The notes below the pieces were generated by a model. That model had not been told where the DNA came from and did not search any database. It was given only the letters and a program-made list of their open reading frames with translations. Below are positions 16,760 to 25,339 of a DNA stretch of 64,000 nucleotides, piece by piece. The translations under genes were made by a program, and so were the position numbers. How positions within the stretch are numbered: position 1 is the stretch's first letter; each line of letters starts with the position of its first letter. The DNA lies in assembly GCA_035949055.1 (NCBI GenBank), contig DASZIO010000050.1, forward strand, positions 1-64,000. Direction: 5' to 3'. The stretch comes from Bog-756 sp035949055 (GTDB lineage Bacteria > Actinomycetota > Acidimicrobiia > Acidimicrobiales > RAAP-2).

Positions 16760-18280
16760 ATGAACCAGACGACCGACGCCCGGCCACGCGGGGTGACCGA
16801 GCACGCCAGGATCCGGCCCCGGCACCCCGCCCTGGTGCTGGGCGACACCACGCTCACCTATGGGGCGCTACAGGAACGGGCCAGCCGGCTGGCCTCGGTG
16901 CTGCGGGAGCGGGGGGCGGGCCCGGGCCGCCCCGTGGCGACGGTCCTGCCCAACGGCGCTGAGCAGTTCGAGGTGGCGACGGCTTCGTCGATGCTCGGGG
17001 CGCCCTACCTGCCCGTCAACTGGCATCTCAAGGCCGACGAGCTGACCTACATCCTCGATGACGCAGAAGCGGCCGTGGTGGTCGGGCACGCCGGCTTCGG
17101 CGCCGAGCTGGTCTCAGCGGTCGATTTGTCGAAGGGGTCGGTACCGCTGATGCTGGTCGGCCGCGACTACGAAGCGGCGATGGCCGAAGCCGACCCCCTG
17201 CCCGATGCCGACGCCGGGTCGGGTCCGGGGCTCATGTTCTATACCTCGGGCACCACGGCGCGTCCAAAGGGTGTCATCCACGGCGCCATGGACGATCCCG
17301 ACCGGCGCCGGCAGGGCACCGAGGGACAGGTGGCGCTCTGGAGCTGGACGTCCGACGACGTCTACGTCATGAGCGGCCCCTCGTACCACGCCTCCCATGC
17401 CGGCTGGGCCCTCTGCTCCCTCTACATCGGCGCCACCACGGTCATCACCGAGCGCTTCGAGGCCCGCGCCTGGCTGGCCGAGGTCAGCCGGACCCGGGGA
17501 ACCCGGTCGTTCATGGTGCCGGCCCACTTCATTCGCATCCTCGAGATCCCCGAGCCAGAGCGGGCCGCACTGGACCTGTCGAGCCTCAAGCTCATCGTGC
17601 ACGCGGCCGCACCCTGTCCGATCGTGGTGAAGCAGCGGATGATGGACGCCTTCCCCGGGACCGAGATCCATGAGCTTTACGGTGCCAGCGAAGGAGGCGC
17701 CACCAAGATCTCCCCCGACGAATGGCGCACCCACCCCGGCAGTGTGGGACGGCCCTGGCCCGGGGTCGAGATCCGCATCCTGACCGAGGACGGTCGACCG
17801 GTGCCGACCGGCGAGACCGGTCTGGTCTTCATCCGGCCGGCCGGGGGCCAGCGGTTCTCCTACCGGAACGACCAGGGGGCCACCGCCCGCGCCTGGAGAG
17901 AAGACGCCTTCACCGTGGGCGACATCGGCCACCTCGACGACGAGGGCTACCTCACCATTACCGACCGGGTTTCGGACATGGTGCTGTGGGGTGGCGTCAA
18001 CATCGCGCCCCGCGAGATCGAAGAGGTTCTCTACCGGCATCCCGAGGTGGTCGACTGCGCCGTCTTCGGCATCCCCGACGAGCGCGACGGAGAGCGGCTG
18101 AAGGCCATGGTGCAGCTCCGCCACCCGGTGGCCGTCGAGGACCTGGACGCCCATGTGCGCGCCCGGTTGGCCGCGTACAAGGTGCCCCATGTCTGGGAGG
18201 TCGTCGACGAGCTGCCGCGGGATCAGAACGGCAAGGTCCTCAAGCGCCTGCTGCGCACGTCCCACCTTGCGTCACCCTGA
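16760..18280 (+). CDS. Acyl-CoA synthetase
   Basis: Adenylate-forming enzyme of 506 residues. Motifs: FYTSGTTARPKGV near 159-171, YGASEGG near 300, GDIGHLDDEGYLTI near 388 and the C-terminal lysine motif PRDQNGKVLKRLL near 485. The stretch after the P-loop (HGAMDDPDRRRQG) is an extra charged loop typical of a mycobacterial FadD subgroup acting on bulky substrates. Probably leaderless. It is followed 77 bp later by the fused acyl-CoA dehydrogenase, so acid activation and alpha,beta-dehydrogenation are likely consecutive steps on one substrate. Confidence 0.88.
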   Translation: MNQTTDARPRGVTEHARIRPRHPALVLGDTTLTYGALQERASRLASVLRERGAGPGRPVATVLPNGAEQFEVATASSMLGAPYLPVNWHLKADELTYILDDAEAAVVVGHAGFGAELVSAVDLSKGSVPLMLVGRDYEAAMAEADPLPDADAGSGPGLMFYTSGTTARPKGVIHGAMDDPDRRRQGTEGQVALWSWTSDDVYVMSGPSYHASHAGWALCSLYIGATTVITERFEARAWLAEVSRTRGTRSFMVPAHFIRILEIPEPERAALDLSSLKLIVHAAAPCPIVVKQRMMDAFPGTEIHELYGASEGGATKISPDEWRTHPGSVGRPWPGVEIRILTEDGRPVPTGETGLVFIRPAGGQRFSYRNDQGATARAWREDAFTVGDIGHLDDEGYLTITDRVSDMVLWGGVNIAPREIEEVLYRHPEVVDCAVFGIPDERDGERLKAMVQLRHPVAVEDLDAHVRARLAAYKVPHVWEVVDELPRDQNGKVLKRLLRTSHLASP

Positions 18281-18357
18281 GATCCAGGGGGGATGCGGCG
18301 GGCCGTCCCCGCCCATGGGACCATGGTCCCCGATCCACCGGCTCGAAAGGTCCGATC

Positions 18358-20574
18358 ATGTCGCTTGCCATCTCCGAAGAGCACGAGGCCCTGCAGGCCA
18401 CGACCCGACGCTGGCTCGAGGCCCACTGCCCGCCGAGCGTGCCCCGGGCCATGTTGGACGCGGGCGAGGAGGAGCTGCAGCCGGTGTGGAAGGAGTTCGC
18501 CGCCCAGGGCTGGCTCGGCATCCACGTGCCCGAGCGCTGGGGTGGGCAAGGACACGGTCTCTTCGAGCTGGCGGTGGTGCTCGAGCAGACCGGCCGGTCG
18601 CTGCTGCCCGGGCCGCTCCTGCCCACCGTGGCAGTCTCGGCACTGGTCACCGAGGTCGGTCGGGCCGACCAGGCTGCTGGATTGCTGCCGGGCCTGGCCG
18701 ACGGGAGCACGCCGGCCGCGCTCCACCTCGGGGGCTCCCATCTGGAGGTCCTCGAGCGCGACGCCGACGGTGGACTCGTCGTCGAAGGCGTCCTCCGTCC
18801 TGTGCTCGGCGCCCCGGCTGCCTCCGTGGCCATGGTCGCGGCTCGGGACGGCGACGGCACGGTGACGTGGTGCCTGCTCGACATCGGTCGGGGTGCCGGG
18901 ACGGCGCAAGCCACATCGCTCGAGAGTCTCGACCCGACGCGGCGGGTGGGGACGATCACGGCCGAGCGGGTCACCGTCCCGGTCCAACGACAGTTTGTCC
19001 TGTCGACCGAACGGGTGCGGGAGATCGCCGTCGCCCTGAGCGTGGCCGAAGCGACCGGAGGGGCGCGTTGGTGTCTGGAGACGGCCTCGGAGTATGCCAA
19101 GGTGCGCCGGCAGTTCGGGCGTCCGATCGGGCAGTTCCAGGCGGTGAAGCACCGGCTGGCGGACGTGCTCGTCCGTGTCGAGCAGATCACTGCGGTGTCC
19201 TGGGACGCGGCCCTGGCCGCGGCGGCCGGGCCTTCCGACGAGGCGGCCCTGGCGCTGGCGGTGGCCGGTGCCGTGGTGTTCGACGGGTACGTCGACTGCG
19301 CCAAGGACTGCATCCAGCTGCTCGGAGGCATCGGCTTCACCTGGGAGCACGACGCCCATCTGCATCTCAAGCGGGCCCTGGCCAACCGCCAGCTACTCGG
19401 CGATACGGACGGCTATCGGACCGAAGTGGTCGACCGGAGCGTGGCTGGGACGCGCCGGTCCCTCGACGCCGACCTCCCGGAGGAAGCGGAGCGGGCGCGT
19501 GCCGAGCTGGCCCCGGTCTTCGAGGAGCTTCGCACCCTCGAGGGAGCAGACCAACGGCGGGCGCTGGTCGATGCGGGGCTCGTCGTCCCGCACTGGCCGC
19601 GCCCGTGGGGACGCGACGCCAACGCCGTCGAGCAGGTGGTCATCGACCAGGGGATGGCCGAAGCCGGTGTGATGCGCCCTCATATCGGGGTGGGGGCGTG
19701 GGCCCTGCCGGTGATCATCGCCCACGGGACCCGGGACCAACAGGAGCGGTGGGTGCGCCCGACGCTTCTCGGCGAGCTCAGGTGGTGCCAGCTCTTCTCG
19801 GAGCCGGGAGCGGGGTCCGACCTGGCCAGCCTCGCCACCCGGGCGGACCGGGTGGACGGGGGTTGGGTCCTCAACGGCCAGAAGGTATGGACCTCGATGG
19901 CGCGCGACTCGGACTGGGGGATCTGCCTGGCCCGCACCGACCCCTCGGTGCCGAAGCACGAAGGGATCACCTACTTCATCGTGGACATGGGTTCGTCCGG
20001 ACTGGACATCCGGCCGCTTCGGGAGATCACCGGTGACGCCATGTTCAACGAGGTGTTCATCGACGACCTTTTCGTCCCGGACGACTGCGTGATCGGCACG
20101 GTGGATGACGGCTGGAAGATCGCCCGGGCCACCTTGGCCAACGAGCGGGTGTCGATGTCCTCGGGGTCGACGTTCGGTGTCGGGGTCGAGTCCCTGCTCC
20201 GGTTGGCCGAGCGCCATGACGGGCCGGTGCCCGCCGGCACCCGGCTCAGGCTGGCGTCGTTGCTGGTCGAGGCCCAGTCACTCGGGCTCATGGCCCATCG
20301 CTCGACGCTCCGAACCCTGGCCGGCACCGATCCGGGTCCGGGCGTGAGTGTCAGGAAGCTGCTCGGGGCCGAGCACGAGCAGCGGGTCCAGGAGATGGGC
20401 CTGGTCATGTTCGGCCCAGATGGCGCCGCCCTCGACGGCTACGCCAACCGCTGGGCCCACGGATTCCTGGTCACCCGGTGCCTGACCATCGCCGGGGGAA
20501 CCAGTGAGATCCAACGCAACGTCATCGCCGAGCGGCTGCTCGGCCTACCTCGGGACCCCGAGCCCGGAGCCTGA
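18358..20574 (+). CDS. Fused double acyl-CoA dehydrogenase (FadE34-like)
   Basis: 738 residues made of two acyl-CoA dehydrogenase units in one chain. Residues 1 to about 350 are a beta-type unit (YAKVRRQFGRPIGQFQ near 243, GGIGFTWEHDAHLHLKR near 322-338). Residues of about 375-738 are an alpha-type unit (CQLFSEPGAGSDLASL near 478, NGQKVWTSMARD near 507, AGGTSEIQRNVIAERLLG near 713-730). The MCAD Glu position is Ala. Mycobacterial FadE34 (ChsE3) has this same fused layout and acts early in cholesterol side-chain oxidation; by analogy this one may take a bulky branched acyl-CoA. ATG at 18358 after AAGG; the frame open further upstream is a shadow of the synthetase. Confidence 0.9.
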   Translation: MSLAISEEHEALQATTRRWLEAHCPPSVPRAMLDAGEEELQPVWKEFAAQGWLGIHVPERWGGQGHGLFELAVVLEQTGRSLLPGPLLPTVAVSALVTEVGRADQAAGLLPGLADGSTPAALHLGGSHLEVLERDADGGLVVEGVLRPVLGAPAASVAMVAARDGDGTVTWCLLDIGRGAGTAQATSLESLDPTRRVGTITAERVTVPVQRQFVLSTERVREIAVALSVAEATGGARWCLETASEYAKVRRQFGRPIGQFQAVKHRLADVLVRVEQITAVSWDAALAAAAGPSDEAALALAVAGAVVFDGYVDCAKDCIQLLGGIGFTWEHDAHLHLKRALANRQLLGDTDGYRTEVVDRSVAGTRRSLDADLPEEAERARAELAPVFEELRTLEGADQRRALVDAGLVVPHWPRPWGRDANAVEQVVIDQGMAEAGVMRPHIGVGAWALPVIIAHGTRDQQERWVRPTLLGELRWCQLFSEPGAGSDLASLATRADRVDGGWVLNGQKVWTSMARDSDWGICLARTDPSVPKHEGITYFIVDMGSSGLDIRPLREITGDAMFNEVFIDDLFVPDDCVIGTVDDGWKIARATLANERVSMSSGSTFGVGVESLLRLAERHDGPVPAGTRLRLASLLVEAQSLGLMAHRSTLRTLAGTDPGPGVSVRKLLGAEHEQRVQEMGLVMFGPDGAALDGYANRWAHGFLVTRCLTIAGGTSEIQRNVIAERLLGLPRDPEPGA

Positions 20575-20588
20575 ACCCGCCGGACGGC

Positions 20589-21770
20589 TCACCCCCTCGG
20601 CAGGCCGAGCACCCGTTCCCCCACCAGGGTCCGTTGGATCTCGTTGGTTCCGGAGAAGATGGAAGACGCCTGGTAATAGAGCCACGACCGCTGCCACATG
20701 CCGTCACCGGGGTTGCGGGTGGCGCCCTGCCACAAACCGGCGCTCGGCCCGAGCACTCCGAGGACCGTCTGGTGCAGGCGCTTGGACATCTCGCTCCAGT
20801 ACAGCTTGAGCGCACTGCCCTCGGGCCCGGGCGGTTCGCCGTGCTCGAGCCGGGTCAGGGTCCGCCAGTTGTTGAGCTGGAACAGCTTCACCTCGATGTA
20901 GGCCTCGGCCAACCGCTGGCGCATGTCCCGGTCGGCGAACCCGTGCTCGCTGTCGCGTGCCAGCTCGAGAAGGCCGAGGAGCAGCTGGCAGTGGATGCCG
21001 AGCTGGCGCGGGTTGACCCCCCGTTCGTGCGAGAGGGTCGAGTTGGCCACGCTCCATCCCTGGCCGGGGTCCCCGACCACCTGGTCGTCGGGGACGAACA
21101 CCTCGTCGAGGAAGACCTCGTTGAACTCGGCCTCACCGGTGATCTGGACCAGGGGCCGGACGTCGACGCCCGAGGCGTGCATGTCCACGACCAGGCAGGT
21201 CATCCCCAGCTGGCGCTTGGGGGCGTCGGGGTGGCTGCGGGCCAGGCACAGTCCCCAGTCGGCGAATTGGGCGTACGACGTCCAGACCTTGCGCCCGGTC
21301 ACCCGGTAACCGCCGTCCACCTGGTCGGCCCGGGTGGACAACGAGGCCAGGTCGCTCCCCGCGTCGGGCTCGGAGAAAAGCTGGCACCACAGTTGGTCCG
21401 CATCGAGGATGGGCGGGAGCCAGCGCCGACGCTGTTCGTCGGTGCCGTGGGCGAAGAGGGTCGGGGCGACGAGATTGATCCCGATCCGCCCGACCAGCTC
21501 GGGAGCCCGAGCCCGGGCCAGCTCCTCGGTGACCACGAAGTGCTCGGTGGGGCCGAGGCCCCGCCCCCCGAGCTCGACGGGCCAGGTGATGCCGACCCAC
21601 CGGTCGGCCGCCAGGCGCGACTGCCACGATCGCCCGAAGGACACCTCGGCATCGAGATCGGCGGAGCGAGGTGGGAGCCCGACGCCGTACTCCCAGGGCA
21701 GGTTGGCCACGAGCCAACGGCGGAGATCCTCGCGCAGTTGGTCCTGCTGTGCCGTCATCCGCAGGTCCAC
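20589..21770 (-). CDS. Acyl-CoA dehydrogenase, alpha-type FadE
   Basis: About 393 residues. Motifs: CQLFSEPDAGSDLASL near 125-140, GRKVWTSYAQFADWG near 158, and the C-terminal FSGTNEIQRTLVGERVLG near 373-390, where the MCAD catalytic Glu is Ser. The start is uncertain: GTG at 21770 gives the family-typical MDLRMTAQQDQL; ATG at 21788 or GTG at 21824 are alternatives, and none has a good ribosome site. It is divergent from a beta-type FadE only about 70 bp away, and the two are likely alpha and beta subunits of one enzyme. It ends 14 bp from the convergent fused FadE. Confidence 0.86.
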   Translation of the reverse strand: MDLRMTAQQDQLREDLRRWLVANLPWEYGVGLPPRSADLDAEVSFGRSWQSRLAADRWVGITWPVELGGRGLGPTEHFVVTEELARARAPELVGRIGINLVAPTLFAHGTDEQRRRWLPPILDADQLWCQLFSEPDAGSDLASLSTRADQVDGGYRVTGRKVWTSYAQFADWGLCLARSHPDAPKRQLGMTCLVVDMHASGVDVRPLVQITGEAEFNEVFLDEVFVPDDQVVGDPGQGWSVANSTLSHERGVNPRQLGIHCQLLLGLLELARDSEHGFADRDMRQRLAEAYIEVKLFQLNNWRTLTRLEHGEPPGPEGSALKLYWSEMSKRLHQTVLGVLGPSAGLWQGATRNPGDGMWQRSWLYYQASSIFSGTNEIQRTLVGERVLGLPRG

Positions 21771-21826
21771 GGCGGTCCAGCTTGGCATACCGCCGCTCGG
21801 CCCCGTGGACCCCGGGGCCGCCACCG

Positions 21827-21832
21827 TAGACT
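21827..21832 (+). promoter_or_regulatory. Leaderless -10 box (TAGACT)
   Basis: TAGACT ends 8 bases before the GTG at 21841 of the beta-type FadE. On the other strand the overlapping TACGGT could serve the divergent gene with a leader of about 45 nt. Confidence 0.4.
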
Positions 21833-21840
21833 GCCCGCTC

Positions 21841-22968
21841 GTGGACTTCGAGTTGTCGTCGGATCAGCGCGATCTCCGCGACGCGGCCGAATACGTTCTC
21901 GACCGCCACGCTTCGAGCAGCCGGGTACGTGCCTATGCCGGGACGGCGGACATGGCCGCGACCGACCGCGGCCTCGACCGCGACCTCTGGGCCGCGCTCG
22001 CCGATCAGGGCTGGCTGGCCATCGAGCAGCCCGAGGAGGAGGGGGGGCTCGCGTTGGGGATGGTCGAGGTGAGCATCCTGTGCGAACAGCTGGGCCGTCA
22101 TGTCGCGCCGGCGCCCTTCTTCGGGACGAACCTGGCCCAGGGCGTACTGCGGGAGGCGGCCGGCGACGAGCTCCTCCCGGACGCCACCCGCGACGCGGCG
22201 AGGTCCTGGTCGGCCCGGCTGGCCAGCGGGGACGCGGTGGGGTGCGCGGCGTGGACCCCGACGGCGGGGGGGACGTCCGCTGACGGTGACGGCCCCTGTC
22301 TGCTCACGGCTGACACCGAGCCGACGACGTTCGCCTCGGTCGCCGATGTGGCCGTCGTGGTCACGGGGGACGCGCTGTTCGCCGTCGAGCTCGGACCGGG
22401 GGAGCGCCCACCGTCCGAGCCGGCGATGGACCGCACGCGCTCGCTGTCCTGGCTCCGCCTCGATCAGACTCCGGCGCTGCGCCTCGGCGGACCGGATGCC
22501 TCGGCGGGCGCGCTGGATCGGGCGGCCACCGCCCTGGCTGCAGAGCTGCTCGGTTCTTCGAGCCGAGTGCTGGAGATGAGCGTGGCCTACGCCAAGGACC
22601 GACAGCAGTTCGGCCGGCCCATTGGGAGCTTCCAGGCCGTCAAGCACCGGCTGGCCGATGCCCTGGTGGACGTGGAGGCCATGCGGTCGAGTGTGTACTA
22701 CGCGGCCTGGTCGGTCGCCGCGGGTGACGCTTCCGCGTCCTTGGCCGCGTCGGCAGCCAAGGCCTGGTGCTCGGACGCCTCAGGACGCGTGATGGCGTCC
22801 GGTCTCCAGGTCCACGGAGGTATCGGGTTCACGTGGGAGCACGACCTCCACCTCTTCGTCAAGCGCGCCCAGCTCGATCAGTCGAGCTGGGGCGACGCGG
22901 TGTTCCACCGCGAGCGCATCGCATCCATGTTGGCCGGATGGAAGGCGTCGGACCCCAGCCTGTTTTGA
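21841..22968 (+). CDS. Acyl-CoA dehydrogenase, beta-type FadE
   Basis: 375 residues, starting at GTG with MDFELSSDQRDLRDAAEYVL. The beta-type helix YAKDRQQFGRPIGSFQAVKH is at about 250-270 and GGIGFTWEHDLHLFVKRAQ near 324-342. Like the other beta chains it lacks the SEP-x-AGSD flavin motif of the alpha chains, so it probably works only in a complex. The frame is open far upstream into the divergent gene, but only this GTG gives the family N-terminus. The short divergent spacing with the alpha-type gene at 20589-21770 implies shared control. Confidence 0.86.
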   Translation: MDFELSSDQRDLRDAAEYVLDRHASSSRVRAYAGTADMAATDRGLDRDLWAALADQGWLAIEQPEEEGGLALGMVEVSILCEQLGRHVAPAPFFGTNLAQGVLREAAGDELLPDATRDAARSWSARLASGDAVGCAAWTPTAGGTSADGDGPCLLTADTEPTTFASVADVAVVVTGDALFAVELGPGERPPSEPAMDRTRSLSWLRLDQTPALRLGGPDASAGALDRAATALAAELLGSSSRVLEMSVAYAKDRQQFGRPIGSFQAVKHRLADALVDVEAMRSSVYYAAWSVAAGDASASLAASAAKAWCSDASGRVMASGLQVHGGIGFTWEHDLHLFVKRAQLDQSSWGDAVFHRERIASMLAGWKASDPSLF

Positions 22969-23074
22969 ACGGAGCCGTACGAGCTGGGTAGTGAACGTGC
23001 GAGCTGGGCAGGTCAAGGGTGAGGCAACGTCGAGCAACCGGAGGTGGCGAGGGGTGACAGCCTCCTCGTCCCGT

Positions 23075-24286
23075 TCATTCGACGCCCCGGGTCAGAAGCA
23101 ACGAGCCGGCGATCGGACCGCCGCCGTTGGCCACCGCCGCCACCTCGTGCCGTCCGGGGATCTGGCGGGCACCGCCGTCGCCGCGCAACTGCACGCAGGC
23201 CTCGTGGATCAGCCCGAAGCCATGGAGGCGCCCGGCTGACAGCTGGCCCCCCGCGGTATTCAGAGGAAGCTCGCCATCGAGGGCGATACGGCTGCCCCCG
23301 TCGACGAACGGCCCGCTCTCGCCGCGCCCGCAGAAGCCCAGCGCCTCGAGCCACACCATGGCCAGGATGCTGAACCCGTCATAGAGCTCGGCCACATCGA
23401 CATCCGAGGGCCGAAGATCGGTCCGCTCCCACATGCTGGCCGCCGCGTCCCTGGCCGCCATGGTCGTCATGTCGTCGAACTGGTCCCAGCTCGGTCGTCC
23501 CCACAGGGCGGTGCCCACCGCGTTGACGTGGCAGGCGGGTCGTGGGGCATCGGCCGCGTAGTCGACGTGGGACACCACGACCGCGGTCGACCCGTCGCAG
23601 GGGGCATCGCAGTCGAACAGGCACAGAGGAGACGAGATCATGCGCGCGCTCATGTAGTCGTCCAGGGTCAGCGGATCGCGGTAGAGGGCCTTCGGGTTGA
23701 GGGTGGCGTTGCGACGGCCGTTCAAGGCCACGTTCGCCAGCTGCTCGCGGGTCAGACCGAACTCGTGGAAGCGGCGCTGGCCGACGAGGGCGATCCAGTT
23801 GGCCGCGGAGACCGCCCCGAAGGGCAGCGACCATTGCAGAAACCCCGAGAAGCGGGGCGCACCGGATGACCCACCACCGCTCCCCCCGATACCCTGGCGC
23901 CCGCCCTCGCCCTGCGCGGTCGATTCGGTCACGGTCCGGTAGACGAGCACGTGCCGAGCGGCGCCGGCGGCGACGGCGAAGCAGGCGGCGATGACGGCCC
24001 GCATCTGGGCCGGGCCCTCCCCGCCGCCGTCGTGCCAGTTGAGTCGCAGACGCAGGGCGTCCTGTACCTCGGGGGTGCCGGGGCCGGCGAACCCGCCCGT
24101 GCCGAGTCCGGCTCCGGGGTAAGTGGCCAGCCCGTCGATGTCCTCCCTGGTCAGACCGGCATCGGCGACGGCCTCGAGGCAGGCGTCCAGGGTGAGGTCG
24201 AGCTCGGTGCGCCCGAGGCGCCGGCCGATGTCCGACTGCCCGAGGCCGGTGATGGCGGCCTGGCGCTCGGCGGGGAATCCGCTCAT
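23075..24286 (-). CDS. Thiolase-fold protein, Ltp2-like (probable retro-aldolase or lipid-transfer type)
   Basis: 403 residues of the thiolase superfamily (ITGLGQSDIGRRLGR start). The usual nucleophile Cys is missing: the segment reads WHDGGGEGPAQMRAV. The C-terminal motif NTAGGQLSAGRLHGFG near 343-358 matches Ltp2-like proteins rather than classical thiolases. In mycobacteria Ltp2 needs the DUF35 domain of ChsH2 and cleaves a 17-hydroxysteroid side-chain thioester by retro-aldol reaction. Here the ATG at 24286 overlaps the stop of a DUF35 gene by 4 bases, so an obligate Ltp2-DUF35 complex is likely. The upstream open frame is a shadow of that DUF35 gene. Substrate unproven. Confidence 0.85.
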   Translation of the reverse strand: MSGFPAERQAAITGLGQSDIGRRLGRTELDLTLDACLEAVADAGLTREDIDGLATYPGAGLGTGGFAGPGTPEVQDALRLRLNWHDGGGEGPAQMRAVIAACFAVAAGAARHVLVYRTVTESTAQGEGGRQGIGGSGGGSSGAPRFSGFLQWSLPFGAVSAANWIALVGQRRFHEFGLTREQLANVALNGRRNATLNPKALYRDPLTLDDYMSARMISSPLCLFDCDAPCDGSTAVVVSHVDYAADAPRPACHVNAVGTALWGRPSWDQFDDMTTMAARDAAASMWERTDLRPSDVDVAELYDGFSILAMVWLEALGFCGRGESGPFVDGGSRIALDGELPLNTAGGQLSAGRLHGFGLIHEACVQLRGDGGARQIPGRHEVAAVANGGGPIAGSLLLTRGVE

Positions 24287-24726
24287 GACCGCGCTCCGGC
24301 CCGGGCTCCGGACGCGATGATCGGCCGGAAGAGCGGCAGGTACACGTCCTCGTTCTGTTCGAACACCACTTCTACCGGCGTGCCGATCAGGTGCTCGTCG
24401 GGGACGCACTCGACGAAGTTGGTCATGAGGCGGACGTCGGGCTGTTCGTCGATGGCCACCAAGCCGATCACGTAGGGATCCGATCCGGGTATCCACTGCT
24501 GGTGGTTGACAGTGAACGAATGGACCGTCCCTCGGCCGCTGACCGGTTCAGGGGAGAGAGCGACGCTCAAGCAGAAGGGGCAGCGCGGCACCGGAGGATG
24601 GACGAACCTTCCACATGAGCCGCAACGCAAGAATCGGAGCACGCCGTCCCGCCCGCTCTTCCAGAAGAACTCGTTGTCTGGATCGAGTCGTGGCAGTAGT
24701 CGGAAGGCGGGCCCGTTGGCGAACAT
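24283..24726 (-). CDS. DUF35 / OB-fold protein with N-terminal zinc ribbon (ChsH2 C-domain-like)
   Basis: 147 residues. A short helix (LDPDNEFFWKSGRDG) is followed by a rubredoxin-like zinc ribbon with C35-x2-C38 and C49-x2-C52, then an OB-fold (GRGTVHSFTVNHQQW, then YVIGLVAIDE). Such proteins are acyl-CoA-binding or scaffolding partners of thiolase-superfamily enzymes. The ATG at 24726 is 7 bases after TAGCAT, strongly suggesting a leaderless start; the frame extends further upstream but overlaps the divergent gene. The stop overlaps the Ltp2-like gene. In mycobacterial ChsH2 this domain is fused to a MaoC-like hydratase; here it is free and no MaoC gene is in the window. Confidence 0.9.
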   Translation of the reverse strand: MFANGPAFRLLPRLDPDNEFFWKSGRDGVLRFLRCGSCGRFVHPPVPRCPFCLSVALSPEPVSGRGTVHSFTVNHQQWIPGSDPYVIGLVAIDEQPDVRLMTNFVECVPDEHLIGTPVEVVFEQNEDVYLPLFRPIIASGARAGARS

Positions 24727-24733
24727 CACGGGG

Positions 24734-24739
24734 ATGCTA
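24734..24739 (-). promoter_or_regulatory. Leaderless -10 box (TAGCAT) for DUF35-Ltp2-like pair
   Basis: TAGCAT on the minus strand, 7 bases before the ATG at 24726. It lies back to back with the forward box at 24766-24771 in a 52-bp divergent gap. Confidence 0.6.
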
Positions 24740-24765
24740 GCCAGTCGGCGTGTGAGCCGTTCTGT

Positions 24766-24771
24766 TAGGTT
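24766..24771 (+). promoter_or_regulatory. Leaderless -10 box (TAGGTT) for the GMC pair
   Basis: TAGGTT, 7 bases before the ATG at 24779. No ribosome site precedes that ATG. Confidence 0.6.
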
Positions 24772-24778
24772 CCCCCCG

Positions 24779-25339
24779 ATGGCGACCTGGCTGACCGACG
24801 ACGAGTACCGCACGTTGGTGGCCATGTGCGAGCGGCTCATTCCGGCCGACGACACGCCGGGGGCCACCGACGCGTGCGTGGCCGACTACATCGACGGCCT
24901 TCTCGGCGCCTTCTCCTTCGACCCGCCCCGTATCTGGGCCGGCGGGCCGTCATCGGGCCGGTTCGGCGGTGTGGCCGGGTTCTCGCGGTTCCACCCGCTG
25001 ACCGCCCTCGACGAGCTGGCCTGGCGTACCCGGATCGAAGGCTCGCTCGGCCACCCCGAGCGCGAGTTCAACGGTCCGGTAGTCGGCCTCCAGGAGCGGT
25101 ATCGGGCCGGGCTGGCCGCGCTCGGACCTGACTTCTGCCATTGCGACCCGGAGGTACAGATACGTCGTCTGCGGGCCGAGCGGGACTTTACCCGGCTGGT
25201 GTACGAGCACGCCTGCGAAGGGATGTACGGGGCGCCCGAGTACGGCGGCAACCGGGACGGCGTGGGTTGGTCCAACATCGGGTACGCCGGGGATGTCCAA
25301 CCCCGCGGGTGGAGCGACGTCGAAGTGTCCGGCCCGTGA
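24779..25339 (+). CDS. Gluconate 2-dehydrogenase subunit 3-like small subunit
   Basis: 186 residues starting LTDDEYRTLVAMCERLIPAD, the pattern of gluconate dehydrogenase gamma-subunit family proteins (helical, partner of a GMC flavoprotein). The C-terminal half has RDFTRLVYEHACEGMYGAPEYGGNRDGVGW, the conserved YG-x3-Y-GGN segment of the family. No Tat signal precedes it, unlike many periplasmic members, so it is probably cytoplasmic. The stop overlaps the GTG start of the GMC gene (GTGA), which implies equal production of both subunits. No cytochrome c subunit gene is nearby, so the electron acceptor is unclear. Confidence 0.83.
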   Translation: MATWLTDDEYRTLVAMCERLIPADDTPGATDACVADYIDGLLGAFSFDPPRIWAGGPSSGRFGGVAGFSRFHPLTALDELAWRTRIEGSLGHPEREFNGPVVGLQERYRAGLAALGPDFCHCDPEVQIRRLRAERDFTRLVYEHACEGMYGAPEYGGNRDGVGWSNIGYAGDVQPRGWSDVEVSGP

